Shown: piece by piece, positions 17,369 to 27,425 of the stretch
Layout: each line of letters opens with the position of its first letter
Numbering within the stretch: position 1 is the stretch's first letter
Assembly (NCBI GenBank): GCA_023418915.1
Contig: JAEZYU010000052.1
Span: 6,950-70,949 of the forward strand
From: Bacillota bacterium
GTDB lineage: Bacteria > Bacillota > Clostridia > Acetivibrionales > DTU013
Direction of reading: 5' to 3'
Length of the DNA: 64,000 bases
Made by a program: the position numbers and the translations under genes
The notes under the pieces: generated by a model
What the model was told of the DNA's origin: nothing
Seen by the model: the letters and a program-made list of their open reading frames with translations, nothing else
Database searches by the model: none

Positions 17369-18004
17369 CTAATCACGGGATACTACGACAAGTAGACAGC
17401 CATTCTTAACTTCTACATATGCTTCCTCTTCAGAAAACCTATTGCTTACGCCCCGGGACGAGCCTGCCGCCAGAACGGCGTTATCGAGCGGATAATAAAG
17501 CCCCCGGGTCGTGACGCCTGTGGCTGTGCCGTTGATTGGCAGCAGCGTCACAAAAACATCATCTTCTCGTCTCAGAGTTATATAGTCGCTGATCAGACGC
17601 ACTTCATTCTTTTCATCCGCTATAATACCATCAACATTTGCATCATGAAGCTTTTTCAACAAAAAAAGGTTGGAAACAGAATGATCCAGCCTGGATCCAA
17701 TCGCACCAAGCAGTATTATCCTGCTGCAGCCTCTGTCTATCGCTATCTCAACAGCCAGCTCACTGTCGGTCATATCCTTCTCAGCCGGGAAACGGACAGC
17801 CTTGGCTCCCGCCTTTTCAAGTGCACAGAAGTCATCGCTGCTAACCGAATCAAAGTCTCCCACAAGCAAATCGGGCACTATTCCCAGCGCCCTGCAGTGA
17901 TGCGCCCCACTGTCTGCCGATATGATGAGTGAGGCATCGCCGACATATTTTTTTATGTATGAATAATCAGCAATCCTTCCTCCGCAGAAAATCACACAAG
18001 TCAT
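17369..18004 (-). CDS. thiN: Thiamine diphosphokinase
   Basis: A 211-residue enzyme that transfers pyrophosphate from ATP to thiamine, giving thiamine diphosphate. Seen: ISADSGAHHCRALG, LLVGDFDSVS (metal-binding GDFDS) and EKDMTDSELAVEIA, all family signatures, then ILLGAIGSRLDHSVSN. The start overlaps the end of rpe by four bases, and it closes the conserved priA-to-thiN block. Length is normal. Confidence 0.93.
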   Translation of the reverse strand: MTCVIFCGGRIADYSYIKKYVGDASLIISADSGAHHCRALGIVPDLLVGDFDSVSSDDFCALEKAGAKAVRFPAEKDMTDSELAVEIAIDRGCSRIILLGAIGSRLDHSVSNLFLLKKLHDANVDGIIADEKNEVRLISDYITLRREDDVFVTLLPINGTATGVTTRGLYYPLDNAVLAAGSSRGVSNRFSEEEAYVEVKNGCLLVVVSRD

Positions 18005-18666
18005 ATATGTCCACCAAATGCCTTTTGCCTAAGGCTGCTTATTATTTTGGCCGTATCCGGTGCAGAAAAAACGGTAGTACCTGCCACGATCACATTTGCT
18101 CCCGCTTCTGTGACCTCGCGTATGTTTGAAAGGTCGATACCGCCGTCAACCTCGATATCAAGCTTCAGACCGCGCTGCATAGCCATATTTTTCAGTTCTC
18201 GGACTTTTTCCGTCATGCTCTCTATATACTGCTGCCCTCCAAAGCCTGGATCCACTGTCATCAGTAAAACCATATCCACCTCACCAAGCACAGCATCCAG
18301 CGTATTGAGCGGAGTTGCCGGGTTCAGCACCACACAGGCTCCGACTCCCCTCTGTCTGATCATTTCTATTGTCCGGTGAAGATGCGTATTATTCTCAACA
18401 TGGACTGATAGTATATCGGCTCCAGCTTCTGCAAAGCTGTCTATGTAGTTCCCAGGATCACTGATCATCAGATGGACATCAAATGGAAGTGTTGTAACCT
18501 TCCTCAGGCTTTTTATCACTGCGGGTCCAATCGTTATATTAGGTACAAAATGGCCGTCCATGACATCTACATGTATCATGTCGGCACCGGCCTTCTCCAC
18601 CTTGCGTATCTCCTCTCCAAGCTTTGAAAAATCAGAAGCCAGGATGGACGGTGCAATTTTAATCAT
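18001..18666 (-). CDS. rpe: Ribulose-phosphate 3-epimerase
   Basis: A 221-residue TIM-barrel enzyme interconverting ribulose 5-phosphate and xylulose 5-phosphate in the pentose phosphate pathway. Motifs: APSILASDF at the N-terminus, HVDVMDGHFVPNITIGP (metal ligands His and Asp), VHLMISDP, MTVDPGFGGQQYI and LDIEVDGGI. It is translated just after rsgA and overlaps thiN, the usual gene order in Bacillota. Confidence 0.96.
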   Translation of the reverse strand: MIKIAPSILASDFSKLGEEIRKVEKAGADMIHVDVMDGHFVPNITIGPAVIKSLRKVTTLPFDVHLMISDPGNYIDSFAEAGADILSVHVENNTHLHRTIEMIRQRGVGACVVLNPATPLNTLDAVLGEVDMVLLMTVDPGFGGQQYIESMTEKVRELKNMAMQRGLKLDIEVDGGIDLSNIREVTEAGANVIVAGTTVFSAPDTAKIISSLRQKAFGGHI

Positions 18667-18671
18667 CGTTT

Positions 18672-19580
18672 TTATCCCCTCCTGTTGCCTTTTCTATACT
18701 TTAAATCATCTTCCAGCTTCAGAATATTATATAGCTCAACAAAACGCAGATATCTTCCCTTGCTGATCAGACCTGTATCAACAGCTCTTTTCACTTCACA
18801 GTCAGTCTCATTTACATGGCTGCATCCTGTAAATCTGCATTCGGGTATGTGCTCGGCAAATTCGGGAAATAGATATTGAAGCTCATCATACTTAATCTCA
18901 GATAGTTCATAAGAACTGAAGCCTGGCGTGTCAACAACATATCCGCCCCCAGAGAGCTTCATAAGCTCGGCATGCCTGGTCGTGTGCCTTCCCCTATCGA
19001 TCTTGCCGCTGATGCTTCCTGTCTCCATAACAACGGTTTCCATTACTCTGTTGAGCAATGTCGACTTGCCTACTCCTGACTGGCCTGCAAACACCGATAT
19101 GTGCCCACTCAATGCCTCTTTGAGCAAACTGAAGCCTGCGGCTTCCTCTGAGCTGGTCTCGATAACACTGTAGCCTGCCCTGATATATGAGCTGCAAAGC
19201 TCCGTCCTGCTTTTACCGGTATCGAGATCGATCTTATTGATACAGACCACAGCGTCTATTCCCTTCTTCTCAGCCGTTACCAGTATCTTGTCCAGCAATA
19301 ACAGGTCCGGCTCGGGACTCCTGGCAGCGACAACAGCAATAATCTGATCGACATTTGCAGCTGCAGGTCTTATCAGAACAGTACTTCTCTCACATATTTC
19401 CTCTATATACCCCTTTTTCAGCTGCCTATCAGTCACTGAAAAAATGACTCTGTCTCCTGTCAGAGGAGTCAATTCCATTTTGCGGAATAACCCTCTTGCT
19501 TTGCACTCATATATACCGTCATCCTCTGACGATACATAATAAAATCCACCTATTCCTTTGATAATAATGCCTGACGGCAA
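18672..19580 (-). CDS. rsgA: Ribosome small-subunit-dependent GTPase RsgA
   Basis: A 302-residue circularly permuted GTPase that checks late 30S maturation. It has an N-terminal OB fold beginning PSGIIIKGIGGFYYV, then CINKID (G4) before GQSGVGKSTLLNR (G1) and DTPGFSSYEL (G3), and a C-terminal zinc site C-x5-C-x-H-x5-C (CRFTGCSHVNETDC). The start chosen is TTG at 19580, which has GGGGAGG eight bases upstream and matches the usual N-terminus; the ATG 34 codons upstream (19682) has no such site. Confidence 0.94.
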   Translation of the reverse strand: MPSGIIIKGIGGFYYVSSEDDGIYECKARGLFRKMELTPLTGDRVIFSVTDRQLKKGYIEEICERSTVLIRPAAANVDQIIAVVAARSPEPDLLLLDKILVTAEKKGIDAVVCINKIDLDTGKSRTELCSSYIRAGYSVIETSSEEAAGFSLLKEALSGHISVFAGQSGVGKSTLLNRVMETVVMETGSISGKIDRGRHTTRHAELMKLSGGGYVVDTPGFSSYELSEIKYDELQYLFPEFAEHIPECRFTGCSHVNETDCEVKRAVDTGLISKGRYLRFVELYNILKLEDDLKYRKGNRRG

Positions 19581-19715
19581 TAATCGGACCTCCCCTGCGC
19601 TCGCTTGCAGCGTTTCGAGTATTTTATCACTGGTTGCTTCAAATACTACCACGAAATTTGCATTATACGATTTATTATTCACTTATACAATTGCTTTTAC
19701 CGCATTACAATCAAA

Positions 19716-21737
19716 TCACTCGTTTTTGATATCCGTTTCCAATGCCAGCACATTATCAAGATACACTATGACGTGTGTCGTGCCTTTTTCCCCGATAGTA
19801 ACCGGACGGCTGAACGGGAAGTTGCTCCTGTTAACCAGCTGGTTCATCTCGATCTTGCGTATGTTAGTATCCGAAGGTGTTGTTTCTATATATACCATCA
19901 CTTCTTCTCCATAGGTACGGCTCGGGTCCAGAGAAACAGTGATCAGCTTTGTTCTCTCTTCATCAACCGGATCCGTATCATTGCCGTCATCAATAGGCTG
20001 ATACGTTCCCGGATCATCTTGCTGCGGCTCGTCAATACCGAATGTCAGCTCCACAGCAGTATACTCATCATGCTCCGTACCGGCCAGCGGGTATTGCTTG
20101 ACTACCTTTGCAACATCGCTTACGATTCCTTCCGGCAGTATTTTACCTATTGACAGATTATTTTTCAGTATCTCATTTTCTGCCGCCATTCTGGTCTTTC
20201 CTATCAGGTCAGGTATTTTTACTTTTTCAAGCTTCGGTCCCAAGCTTACATATACCTTAACCACGGAATCCGGTTTGACCATTTCGAATGCTTCCGGTTC
20301 AGTCTTTATCACAAGACCTGTTCCCACTGTTTCATTATTTTCCGAAACTTCCTCCGGCACCAGTCCGCTGTTTTTAACAACCAGCACTGCCACTCTCGAT
20401 TCGTCTCCTTTGATATCGGGCACTTCCACAAGATGCGGACCGGCGCTCACCGTAAAATTGATCGTGCTGCCGGACTTAAGACTGTTTCCTACGGCAACAT
20501 CCTGCGATACTATGATTCCCCTATCTATCGTATCGTCGTATATCTGATCACCTTCAACAGCAGTTATTCCATATTGACTCAAAATATCACTTACTTCTGA
20601 AAAATGTCTGTCTGTATAGTCTTCAACAATGTAAGCCTCCGCTTCCTCCGGCATTATAGCCGGTATGACAACCTTTAATCCTATATAAACTATAAGTGCT
20701 ACTATTGCAAGGCCGGATGCGATACCGAGCCAAATACTCAGACGGTCCTTTTTCTTTTTAGCGCTTGTGTCATCTTCATCATCCATGTTGATTTCATCTC
20801 CATCATATATATCATCTGTGTCGTCGATTTCGTCCGGCGATTTAAGTCCTGCGCCTACCGCCAGCATTTTCTTAGTCGGCATTTCCTCCACTGCATTGCT
20901 TCCTGAAATTTTAGTATTAGGCTCTGCAAGCACTCTCTGAAGATCTGAAAGCATATCTGACGCATTCTGATATCTTAGGTTCTGATCCTTCTTCATAGCT
21001 TTTATGATCAGATCATTTACACCTTTTGGGATGGATGTGTTCACATCGATAGGTCTTTCAGGCTTTTCCTGTATATGCTTAAGGGCTATAGCTACCGGTG
21101 TTTCCCCGTCAAACGGCACCTTGCCTGTAACCATCTCATATATGGTGATGCCAAGAGAATAAAGATCCGATTTTTCATCTGTAAAGCCGCCTCTTGCCTG
21201 CTCAGGTGAAAAATAGTGGACAGAACCGATAGTACTGCCGACCATCGTAATCGTTGCAGAGGATACAGCTCTGGCTATACCAAAATCAGTAACCTTTGCT
21301 ATGCCTTCTTTAGTTATCATTATGTTGTGCGGCTTGATATCACGGTGCACGATAAAATTTTTATGTGCCTGTTCAATTGCAGAGCATATTTGTATCGCAA
21401 TACTAACGGCCTCTTTCCATGGCAGTGCGCCCTGTTGGCTGATATACTCCTTTAATGTGATGCCGTCAATAAATTCCATAACGATGTAATGCGAATCATC
21501 CTGCTTTCCAACATCATAAATGGAGACTATGTTCGGGTGGTTCAAGCTTGCTGCTGCCTGCGCCTCAACACGAAAACGCTTAACAAACTCCTCATCGTCT
21601 GTAAATTCACTGCGCAATACCTTAACAGCGACAAAGCGGTTCAAAAGCAGACATTTCGCTTTGTACACGACTGCCATGCCGCCTCCGCCGATTCTTTCGA
21701 GCAATTTATATCTATTTCCCAGTATCTGACCTTCCAT
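19716..21737 (-). CDS. prkC: PASTA-domain serine/threonine protein kinase
   Basis: A 673-residue membrane kinase that senses muropeptides or lipid II and controls wall growth, dormancy exit and translation factors. The N-terminal kinase domain shows GGGGMAVVYKA (ATP loop), VAVKVL lysine, VHRDIKPHNIM catalytic loop, DFG and SPEQARGG. A juxtamembrane acidic linker (about 290-325) leads to one membrane helix (about 335-360), then three extracellular PASTA domains and an unassigned C-terminal domain. The start chosen is ATG at 21737 with AAGGTG upstream; an in-frame GTG at 21755 overlaps the phosphatase stop. It is paired with the stp phosphatase. Confidence 0.95.
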   Translation of the reverse strand: MEGQILGNRYKLLERIGGGGMAVVYKAKCLLLNRFVAVKVLRSEFTDDEEFVKRFRVEAQAAASLNHPNIVSIYDVGKQDDSHYIVMEFIDGITLKEYISQQGALPWKEAVSIAIQICSAIEQAHKNFIVHRDIKPHNIMITKEGIAKVTDFGIARAVSSATITMVGSTIGSVHYFSPEQARGGFTDEKSDLYSLGITIYEMVTGKVPFDGETPVAIALKHIQEKPERPIDVNTSIPKGVNDLIIKAMKKDQNLRYQNASDMLSDLQRVLAEPNTKISGSNAVEEMPTKKMLAVGAGLKSPDEIDDTDDIYDGDEINMDDEDDTSAKKKKDRLSIWLGIASGLAIVALIVYIGLKVVIPAIMPEEAEAYIVEDYTDRHFSEVSDILSQYGITAVEGDQIYDDTIDRGIIVSQDVAVGNSLKSGSTINFTVSAGPHLVEVPDIKGDESRVAVLVVKNSGLVPEEVSENNETVGTGLVIKTEPEAFEMVKPDSVVKVYVSLGPKLEKVKIPDLIGKTRMAAENEILKNNLSIGKILPEGIVSDVAKVVKQYPLAGTEHDEYTAVELTFGIDEPQQDDPGTYQPIDDGNDTDPVDEERTKLITVSLDPSRTYGEEVMVYIETTPSDTNIRKIEMNQLVNRSNFPFSRPVTIGEKGTTHVIVYLDNVLALETDIKNE

Positions 21738-21747
21738 ATCCACACCT

Positions 21748-22503
21748 TCACTCACATTTTATAACAATTACAGTTACGTTGTCTTCTCCGCCCTGTTTGT
21801 TTGCGGCCTCTATCAGCTTTGCACATGCAGTTTCAGGTTCACTGCTTACGGCTATTGAGGAAATGTCCTCATCACTTACCATATTTGTAAGGCCGTCGGT
21901 GCAAAGTATGTATATATCATCGCTCTCAATTTCCTGGTTGATTATGTCCACCACAATATCGGGAGAAGAACCTATCGCTCTGGTTATCACATTCTTCCTC
22001 GGATGGTTCTCAGCCTCTTCCTTGGTCAATGTACCTTTTCTGACCAGCTCTCCTATATAGGAATGATCCTCCGTCATCTGCGTAATGGTGCCGCCGCGGA
22101 TCAAATAAAGCCTGCTGTCACCCACATGCGCTGCAGTAATCTTCCTTTGGCTGATCACTGCCATGGTCAGAGTTGTTCCCATTCCGCTGACATCGTCGCT
22201 TTCCAGCGATTTTTCATGTACTGCGGTATTGGCTTGCTTTACAAGCTTATCCAAACCTTCTCCGATATTTTCATCATTATCGGTGAAGTCGTCCATCCTT
22301 CCAATATTGTCCCTTATGTACTCAACAGCCAGCCTGCTCGCTATTTCTCCGCTGTTGTGACCACCCATCCCATCAGCAATGACAAAAGAGCAGAATGTCT
22401 CAGAACAGTCTGGGATGATCATATAGCTGTCTTCATTAATTTCTCGTAATATTCCTCTGTCAGTATCTGCGGCATATTTCAAACAAGCAACACCCGCTTT
22501 CAA
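21748..22503 (-). CDS. stp: PP2C-family protein phosphatase
   Basis: A 251-residue metal-dependent phosphatase that reverses PrkC phosphorylation. Motifs: VIADGMGGHNSGEIAS with the metal-binding Asp and Gly, GMGTTLTMAVI, AAHVGDSRLYLIRGG, and CTDGLTNMVSDEDI plus EDNVTVIVI at the C-terminus. Its start overlaps the end of rlmN by four bases, and its end adjoins prkC, the standard kinase-phosphatase pair. Confidence 0.95.
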   Translation of the reverse strand: MKAGVACLKYAADTDRGILREINEDSYMIIPDCSETFCSFVIADGMGGHNSGEIASRLAVEYIRDNIGRMDDFTDNDENIGEGLDKLVKQANTAVHEKSLESDDVSGMGTTLTMAVISQRKITAAHVGDSRLYLIRGGTITQMTEDHSYIGELVRKGTLTKEEAENHPRKNVITRAIGSSPDIVVDIINQEIESDDIYILCTDGLTNMVSDEDISSIAVSSEPETACAKLIEAANKQGGEDNVTVIVIKCE

Positions 22504-23654
22504 ACATTATCTGTACCGTGTCCCCCACTCAATTCGCTTCTTCTAAGCTGTCCGCACGCTGCATTTATATCTGAGCCGAGTTCACGCCGGATCGTCGTTT
22601 CGATGCCTTTTTTCGTCAACAGCTCCGCAAATGCTTCAATATGCCTGCGTCCGCTCTGACGATAGCCTGTTCCCTGTACCGTATTGACCGGTATGAGATT
22701 CACATGGCATAAAAGCCCTCTGAGCCTTGAGGCAAGTTCCAGAGCATTCTCAGGCGCATCGTTGACACCGTCTATCAATGCATATTCGAACGTGATCCTT
22801 CTTTTGGTTTTCTCTGTATATATCTTACATGCTTCAATGATTTTGTCAATACAGTACTTCCTTCCAATAGGCATCATACCCTCTCTTATACCGTCATTTG
22901 GTGCATGTAGAGAAATTGCCAGATTAACCTGAAAATTTTCATCGGCGAACCTCAAGATGCCAGGCACAAGGCCACAGGTAGACACTGTCATATGCCTGTA
23001 TCCTATGTTCAGCCCTTCAGGGATATGGGCCAGCCTCAGGAATTTTACCATGTTGTCATAATTATCAAAGGGCTCTCCGATGCCCATAATGACAATATTT
23101 CCAACCTTTGCTCCACTGTCGCGCTGAATGGCGAGTACCTGCTCAAGTATTTCACCAGCCGTCAGATCTCGTCTGAAGCCTGCTATAGTCGATGCGCAAA
23201 AGCTGCAGCCCATCTTACATCCTATCTGTGATGAAACACAGGCTGTATATCCGTGTATATATTTCATCAACACGCTTTCTATAACATTGCCGTCATCAAG
23301 CTCGAACAGATACTTGACCGTGCCGTCAATAGATGATACAAGCTTTCTTTTTATTTTTAGACCGGAAACACGGGCTAAAAGTTTCAATTCCTGTCTCAGC
23401 TGCTTTGACAGATCCGTCATCTCGTCGAAATCCCGAACTCCCCTTGCTATCCAGCTGAATATCTGCTTGGCTCTGAACTTCTGCTGTCCGATGGCTGTCA
23501 GAAACTGTTCAAGCTCCATTATGTCCATATTCGGCAGATATGCTTTTTCCGTATCTGAGATACTAATTGGTTCTTTGGCTGTCATATCATTCCGAGTTTT
23601 TTCTGTGATACTGTCTAGTGTATCATTTGATATATCCATTGCATCCGGCAGCAT
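22500..23654 (-). CDS. rlmN: Dual-specificity 23S rRNA/tRNA adenine C2-methyltransferase
   Basis: A 384-residue radical-SAM enzyme methylating A2503 of 23S rRNA and A37 of tRNAs. The cluster motif CKMGCSFC (C-x3-C-x2-C) follows SQIG; GNIVIMGIGEPFDNYDN and VSTCGLVPGI are family signatures, and a C-terminal cysteine in SDINAACGQL matches the second catalytic cysteine. The N-terminus is about 40 residues longer than usual before NMDIMELEQFL, so the true start may lie internally (a start near 23528 lacks a good ribosome site). Confidence 0.94.
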   Translation of the reverse strand: MLPDAMDISNDTLDSITEKTRNDMTAKEPISISDTEKAYLPNMDIMELEQFLTAIGQQKFRAKQIFSWIARGVRDFDEMTDLSKQLRQELKLLARVSGLKIKRKLVSSIDGTVKYLFELDDGNVIESVLMKYIHGYTACVSSQIGCKMGCSFCASTIAGFRRDLTAGEILEQVLAIQRDSGAKVGNIVIMGIGEPFDNYDNMVKFLRLAHIPEGLNIGYRHMTVSTCGLVPGILRFADENFQVNLAISLHAPNDGIREGMMPIGRKYCIDKIIEACKIYTEKTKRRITFEYALIDGVNDAPENALELASRLRGLLCHVNLIPVNTVQGTGYRQSGRRHIEAFAELLTKKGIETTIRRELGSDINAACGQLRRSELSGGHGTDNV

Positions 23655-23687
23655 CAGACCTGTATCCGTCCATACTTCTTATATCGT

Positions 23688-25049
23688 CTAGTCCGTCTGC
23701 CTCTCCTTCCTTTTCATTCTGGCTATGAAAAATCCATCTATCCCGTCTCTGTTGGGATACAGCTGCAGCATGCACCCTTTTGCATGCTTCGCCAGTGTAG
23801 AAGGCAAAAATGGTGCTATGTCATCTTCTATAAATTCTTCATTGTTCTCTATAAAATTTCGTATGATGTGTTCATTTTCTTCGGGTAATATGGTGCAAGT
23901 ACTGTAAACTAATATTCCGCCGGGCTTTACAGTCCTTGATAAATTTCCGATCAATCGGCTCTGCAGCTCTGTGATACTCTTTATGTCGCCGCTTTCCCTT
24001 GCCCACTTAATGTCGGGTTTTCTCCTTATTATTCCAAGCCCTGTACACGGAGCATCCAACAGTACCCTGTCGTATGCTGCTTCGTCCCGTTGATCGGGCA
24101 CGGCTGCATCATGCATCTCTGTCTTGACTATATCCGTACCGAGTCTAGCCGTCGCTTCTTCAATGAGCTTAAGCTTATGTTCGTGTATATCTCTGGCTGT
24201 TACTTTGCCCTGGTTGTTCATAAGCTGTGCCATATGGGTAGCCTTACCCCCCGGAGCGCTGCAGGCATCAAGCACATTGTCGCCGGGCGACGGTGCTAAA
24301 ACAGCTGCAGGCAGCATCGAGCTTTCATCCTGAACCTGTAGCAAACCACCTTTAAAAGCTTCAAGCTGCGCCACAGAAACTGAGCTCTTTATTATTATCG
24401 CCTCATTTGCGTATTTCCCAGGCACTGCATCGACACCATCACGCTTAAGCATGTCTAGCAGTTCACTCACACCAATCCTCAGCGTATTGGCTCTGACAGT
24501 CAGCTTAGGTGTTTCGTTGCCTGCATCAAGCAGACTTTCGGCAAATTCCATACCAAACATCTCCATATACCTGGCTGCGAGCCACTCAGGATAAGAATAT
24601 CTGACAGATAAATATCCCACCGGGTCTGAATTTTTATCAGGTATAACGTCACTGCCGCCGCCCCGTGATATATTCCTCAGAACTGCGTTGACAAACCCGG
24701 CTGAGGCCTTATGACCATATCTGCCTGCAAGCCTGACACTTTCATTGCATGCAGCAGAAGGCGGCACCCTGGTCATATGAAGCAGCTGATAAGCCCCCAG
24801 CCTCAATATGTTGATTATCCACGGCGAAAGCTTTGACAGCTTTATGTTTGAACAGGCTGCGACAGTCCTGTCCAGCTTGAGTCTCCATTTTACAACACCA
24901 TAAACTAGTTCTGTTATGAAGGCCCTGTCCTTGTTACTGAATTCACGGGATATTAAGTGTTTATTCAGTGAGATATTGGAGTAAGCTCCCTTTTCATTTA
25001 TTTCATATAAAATTTTCAATGCAGCTTCTCTTGCATTATCAAGTTTCAT
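23688..25049 (-). CDS. rsmB: 16S rRNA cytosine-967 C5-methyltransferase
   Basis: A 453-residue SAM-dependent methyltransferase. A NusB-like RNA-binding domain occupies the first 140 residues, followed by the catalytic fold with DACSAPGGKATHMAQ (SAM binding), DAPCTGLGIIRRKPDIKW and STCTILPEENE, each holding one of the two conserved cysteines. It lies between the DUF116 gene and rlmN in the conserved block. Confidence 0.95.
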   Translation of the reverse strand: MKLDNAREAALKILYEINEKGAYSNISLNKHLISREFSNKDRAFITELVYGVVKWRLKLDRTVAACSNIKLSKLSPWIINILRLGAYQLLHMTRVPPSAACNESVRLAGRYGHKASAGFVNAVLRNISRGGGSDVIPDKNSDPVGYLSVRYSYPEWLAARYMEMFGMEFAESLLDAGNETPKLTVRANTLRIGVSELLDMLKRDGVDAVPGKYANEAIIIKSSVSVAQLEAFKGGLLQVQDESSMLPAAVLAPSPGDNVLDACSAPGGKATHMAQLMNNQGKVTARDIHEHKLKLIEEATARLGTDIVKTEMHDAAVPDQRDEAAYDRVLLDAPCTGLGIIRRKPDIKWARESGDIKSITELQSRLIGNLSRTVKPGGILVYSTCTILPEENEHIIRNFIENNEEFIEDDIAPFLPSTLAKHAKGCMLQLYPNRDGIDGFFIARMKRKERQTD

Positions 25050-25211
25050 AGATTTTCCTTATACGCAACAACTTATATGATCATTTAACTTATCCGTAAC
25101 AACTCATATACATCATTTATTATATAATCAATTTCCATTTTATGTCATTTCTCTTTTTATGCGGTTTCTCTTATACCACACATAGAATATTATTCCTGAC
25201 GCTTCATGAGT

Positions 25212-25973
25212 CTAGTCATGCAAGGCCTGATCAGTACCGTATCCGGCAGGATCAGCAATGATGCTGTCCAATTTCTCCTTCAACAGATCGACATCAACAG
25301 TTGTATTGACACACGGTCCGTTGGGCCTCTGATTCAGTACTCCTATCACCGGAATGCTGCTCACATCCGAAATACCGATAGCCAGATCCCTCTCGCAAGC
25401 CACTGACAATACTATTTCAGGCCTTTCATCCGCAATAGCGTTCCTTGCGGCAGTCCCCCCAGTCACGACACGGACCTTTACACCTCTTTTTTCCGCCATT
25501 TGTCTGATATCTCCTATTGTACATCGGCCACACATCCTGCAGTTTGTGACATCCTTTGTTATCTTTATGCTGCATTCCGAGTTCTGCAGGCAGTGAGGAA
25601 GCAGCAGCATGATCTTATCAGCACTTTTCCTGATGTTTCCCGATTCAACAAAAAGATTGTTGACATCGATAAACAGGCTCCTGATCAAGTCCTTGTCCTT
25701 TTTCAGGACATCGGTGATAAAAAGTGCAAATGGCATGACCAGCTTCATTCCGATCCTCACAGGAAAAAGCATGGCCGGATGTGCCTTTCTTGTCCTTAAT
25801 GCAGCAAATATGGACAGCATCGATATGACCAACATGACCATCACTGCCAGTGCAATGATCATGAATGCAAATATGATCCTGTTGTAGATGTCTATCGAAA
25901 AGAAATGATAGATCAGTGAAAGCAAAACCGCTAAAGCTGCAAGTACAGTCAAAAGCAGCAGCGAGTACATCAT
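25212..25973 (-). CDS. DUF116 membrane protein with cysteine cluster
   Basis: About 253 residues. Two membrane helices at the N-terminus are followed by a cytosolic domain with LPHCLQNSEC and NCRMCGRC, cysteines that could ligate a cluster or zinc, and a Rossmann-like end. Function unknown; the gene usually accompanies fmt and rsmB in Clostridia. The start chosen is ATG at 25973, with AGGAG four bases upstream and immediately ahead of the first helix; an open frame continues upstream into fmt to 26105. The spacer 25050-25211 after it is empty. Confidence 0.75.
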   Translation of the reverse strand: MMYSLLLLTVLAALAVLLSLIYHFFSIDIYNRIIFAFMIIALAVMVMLVISMLSIFAALRTRKAHPAMLFPVRIGMKLVMPFALFITDVLKKDKDLIRSLFIDVNNLFVESGNIRKSADKIMLLLPHCLQNSECSIKITKDVTNCRMCGRCTIGDIRQMAEKRGVKVRVVTGGTAARNAIADERPEIVLSVACERDLAIGISDVSSIPVIGVLNQRPNGPCVNTTVDVDLLKEKLDSIIADPAGYGTDQALHD

Positions 25974-25989
25974 GAAACTCCTGAGACGT

Positions 25990-26949
25990 CTATCCAAGCA
26001 CTTCACCTTCATCCATGTTGTGGCCGCACTCATTAATGCCCATTCTCCTGCAGTTTTCGAACTGAAGCTCAGTAACTTCGATAAATCCACTGCCTGTAGC
26101 TGCAATCAGGCTTTGCTTATGTATCCTCATCACTTTTCCGGGCTGTATCTCATCCGGACCGGCGGCCGCCAGATCCTTCGGAGGCTCTTCGAGCACCGAT
26201 GTCTTCCATATCTTGAGCCGCTTGCCCTTGTAGAACGTATAGGCTCCGGGCCAGGGGTTTGTTCCCCTGACAAGGTTATGTATATCTGCTGCGCTTTTAT
26301 TCCAGTCGATCAGTCCGGCCTCTTTGGTCATCATCGGTACATAGACAGCTTTTGAATGATCCTGCGGCTTTCTCGTCAGCTTACCATTTTGCAGAGCATC
26401 AATTGTTTCGATCAATACCTCGGCGCCCAGCACCTTAAGCCGGTCAAAGAGCTGCTGCGCATTCATATCATGAGGTATATCGATCTCTCTCATTAACAGG
26501 ATATCTCCTGTATCCATCCCCTCATCCATGAACATTGTTGTAATGCCGGTCTTGCTGTCGCCATTGATCAGTGCCCACTGGATAGGTGCGGCGCCTCTGT
26601 ACTTCGGCAGTAGCGATGCATGCACATTTATGCAACCATATTTGGGCACATCAAGCACCGCTCTGGTCAGTATCCTTCCATATGCGGCAGTCACTATCAG
26701 ATCCGGTTTAAGCTCGCTGATGGAATTCAGGAATTCTTGTGTTTTTACCTTCACCGGCTGTAAAATGTTTCTGATCCCATATCTTATCGCAGCCTCCTTC
26801 ACAGCAGGCGCCTTAAGCTCACTCTGCTTCCTTCCGACAGGTTTGTCAGGCTGCGTTATAACAGCTGCGATATCATATTCATTATTCACAAGGGCATCCA
26901 GACATGGCACTGCAAAATCCGGAGTGCCCATAAACACAATTCTCATCAT
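25990..26949 (-). CDS. fmt: Methionyl-tRNA formyltransferase
   Basis: A 319-residue enzyme that formylates initiator Met-tRNA using 10-formyltetrahydrofolate. The start has FMGTPDFAVPCLDAL; the catalytic region has HASLLPKYRGAAPIQWALINGD with the Asn/His/Asp neighbourhood, then DTGDIL. The C-terminal OB domain is present. The start overlaps the end of def by four bases. Confidence 0.96.
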   Translation of the reverse strand: MMRIVFMGTPDFAVPCLDALVNNEYDIAAVITQPDKPVGRKQSELKAPAVKEAAIRYGIRNILQPVKVKTQEFLNSISELKPDLIVTAAYGRILTRAVLDVPKYGCINVHASLLPKYRGAAPIQWALINGDSKTGITTMFMDEGMDTGDILLMREIDIPHDMNAQQLFDRLKVLGAEVLIETIDALQNGKLTRKPQDHSKAVYVPMMTKEAGLIDWNKSAADIHNLVRGTNPWPGAYTFYKGKRLKIWKTSVLEEPPKDLAAAGPDEIQPGKVMRIHKQSLIAATGSGFIEVTELQFENCRRMGINECGHNMDEGEVLG

Positions 26950-27425
26950 TCCTGCTCCAGTTTTTTAAGATCCTCTTTATCAAGGAATCGCACTGCCTTG
27001 TCCTTGAAAAGGATGCCGTCAAGGTGATCTATCTCATGACAGAGTGCCTGTGCCATAAAGCCTTCGCTCTCTATGGTCACTTTACTGCCGCTCGGATCGA
27101 GAGCTTCCACCACTACATGGGAAGGACGTTCCACCTCGCCCCATACGCCCGGTATGCTCAGACATCCTTCCAACGTGGTCTGAAGACCGGTTTGCGTCCT
27201 GATGACAGGATTTACAAGCTGCACTAACCCTTCTCCTATATCTATTACCACGACCCTTTTGAGCACACCCACCTGAGGCGCTGCAAGACCTGCTCCTTCC
27301 GCCTGATACATAGTATCTGCCATATCCTTGAGCAGTATGAGTATCTTGTCATTGATCTCATCAACTTCCCTGGATTTTTTCCTTAAGATATCGTCACCGT
27401 CTTTTCTTATATTTCTAATTGCCAT
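26946..27425 (-). CDS. def: Peptide deformylase
   Basis: A 159-residue metalloenzyme removing the formyl group from nascent proteins. All three motifs are intact: GAGLAAPQVG, EGCLSIPG with the metal cysteine, and CHEIDHLDG with the two metal histidines. Length is standard. It is translated together with fmt. Confidence 0.96.
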   Translation of the reverse strand: MAIRNIRKDGDDILRKKSREVDEINDKILILLKDMADTMYQAEGAGLAAPQVGVLKRVVVIDIGEGLVQLVNPVIRTQTGLQTTLEGCLSIPGVWGEVERPSHVVVEALDPSGSKVTIESEGFMAQALCHEIDHLDGILFKDKAVRFLDKEDLKKLEQE

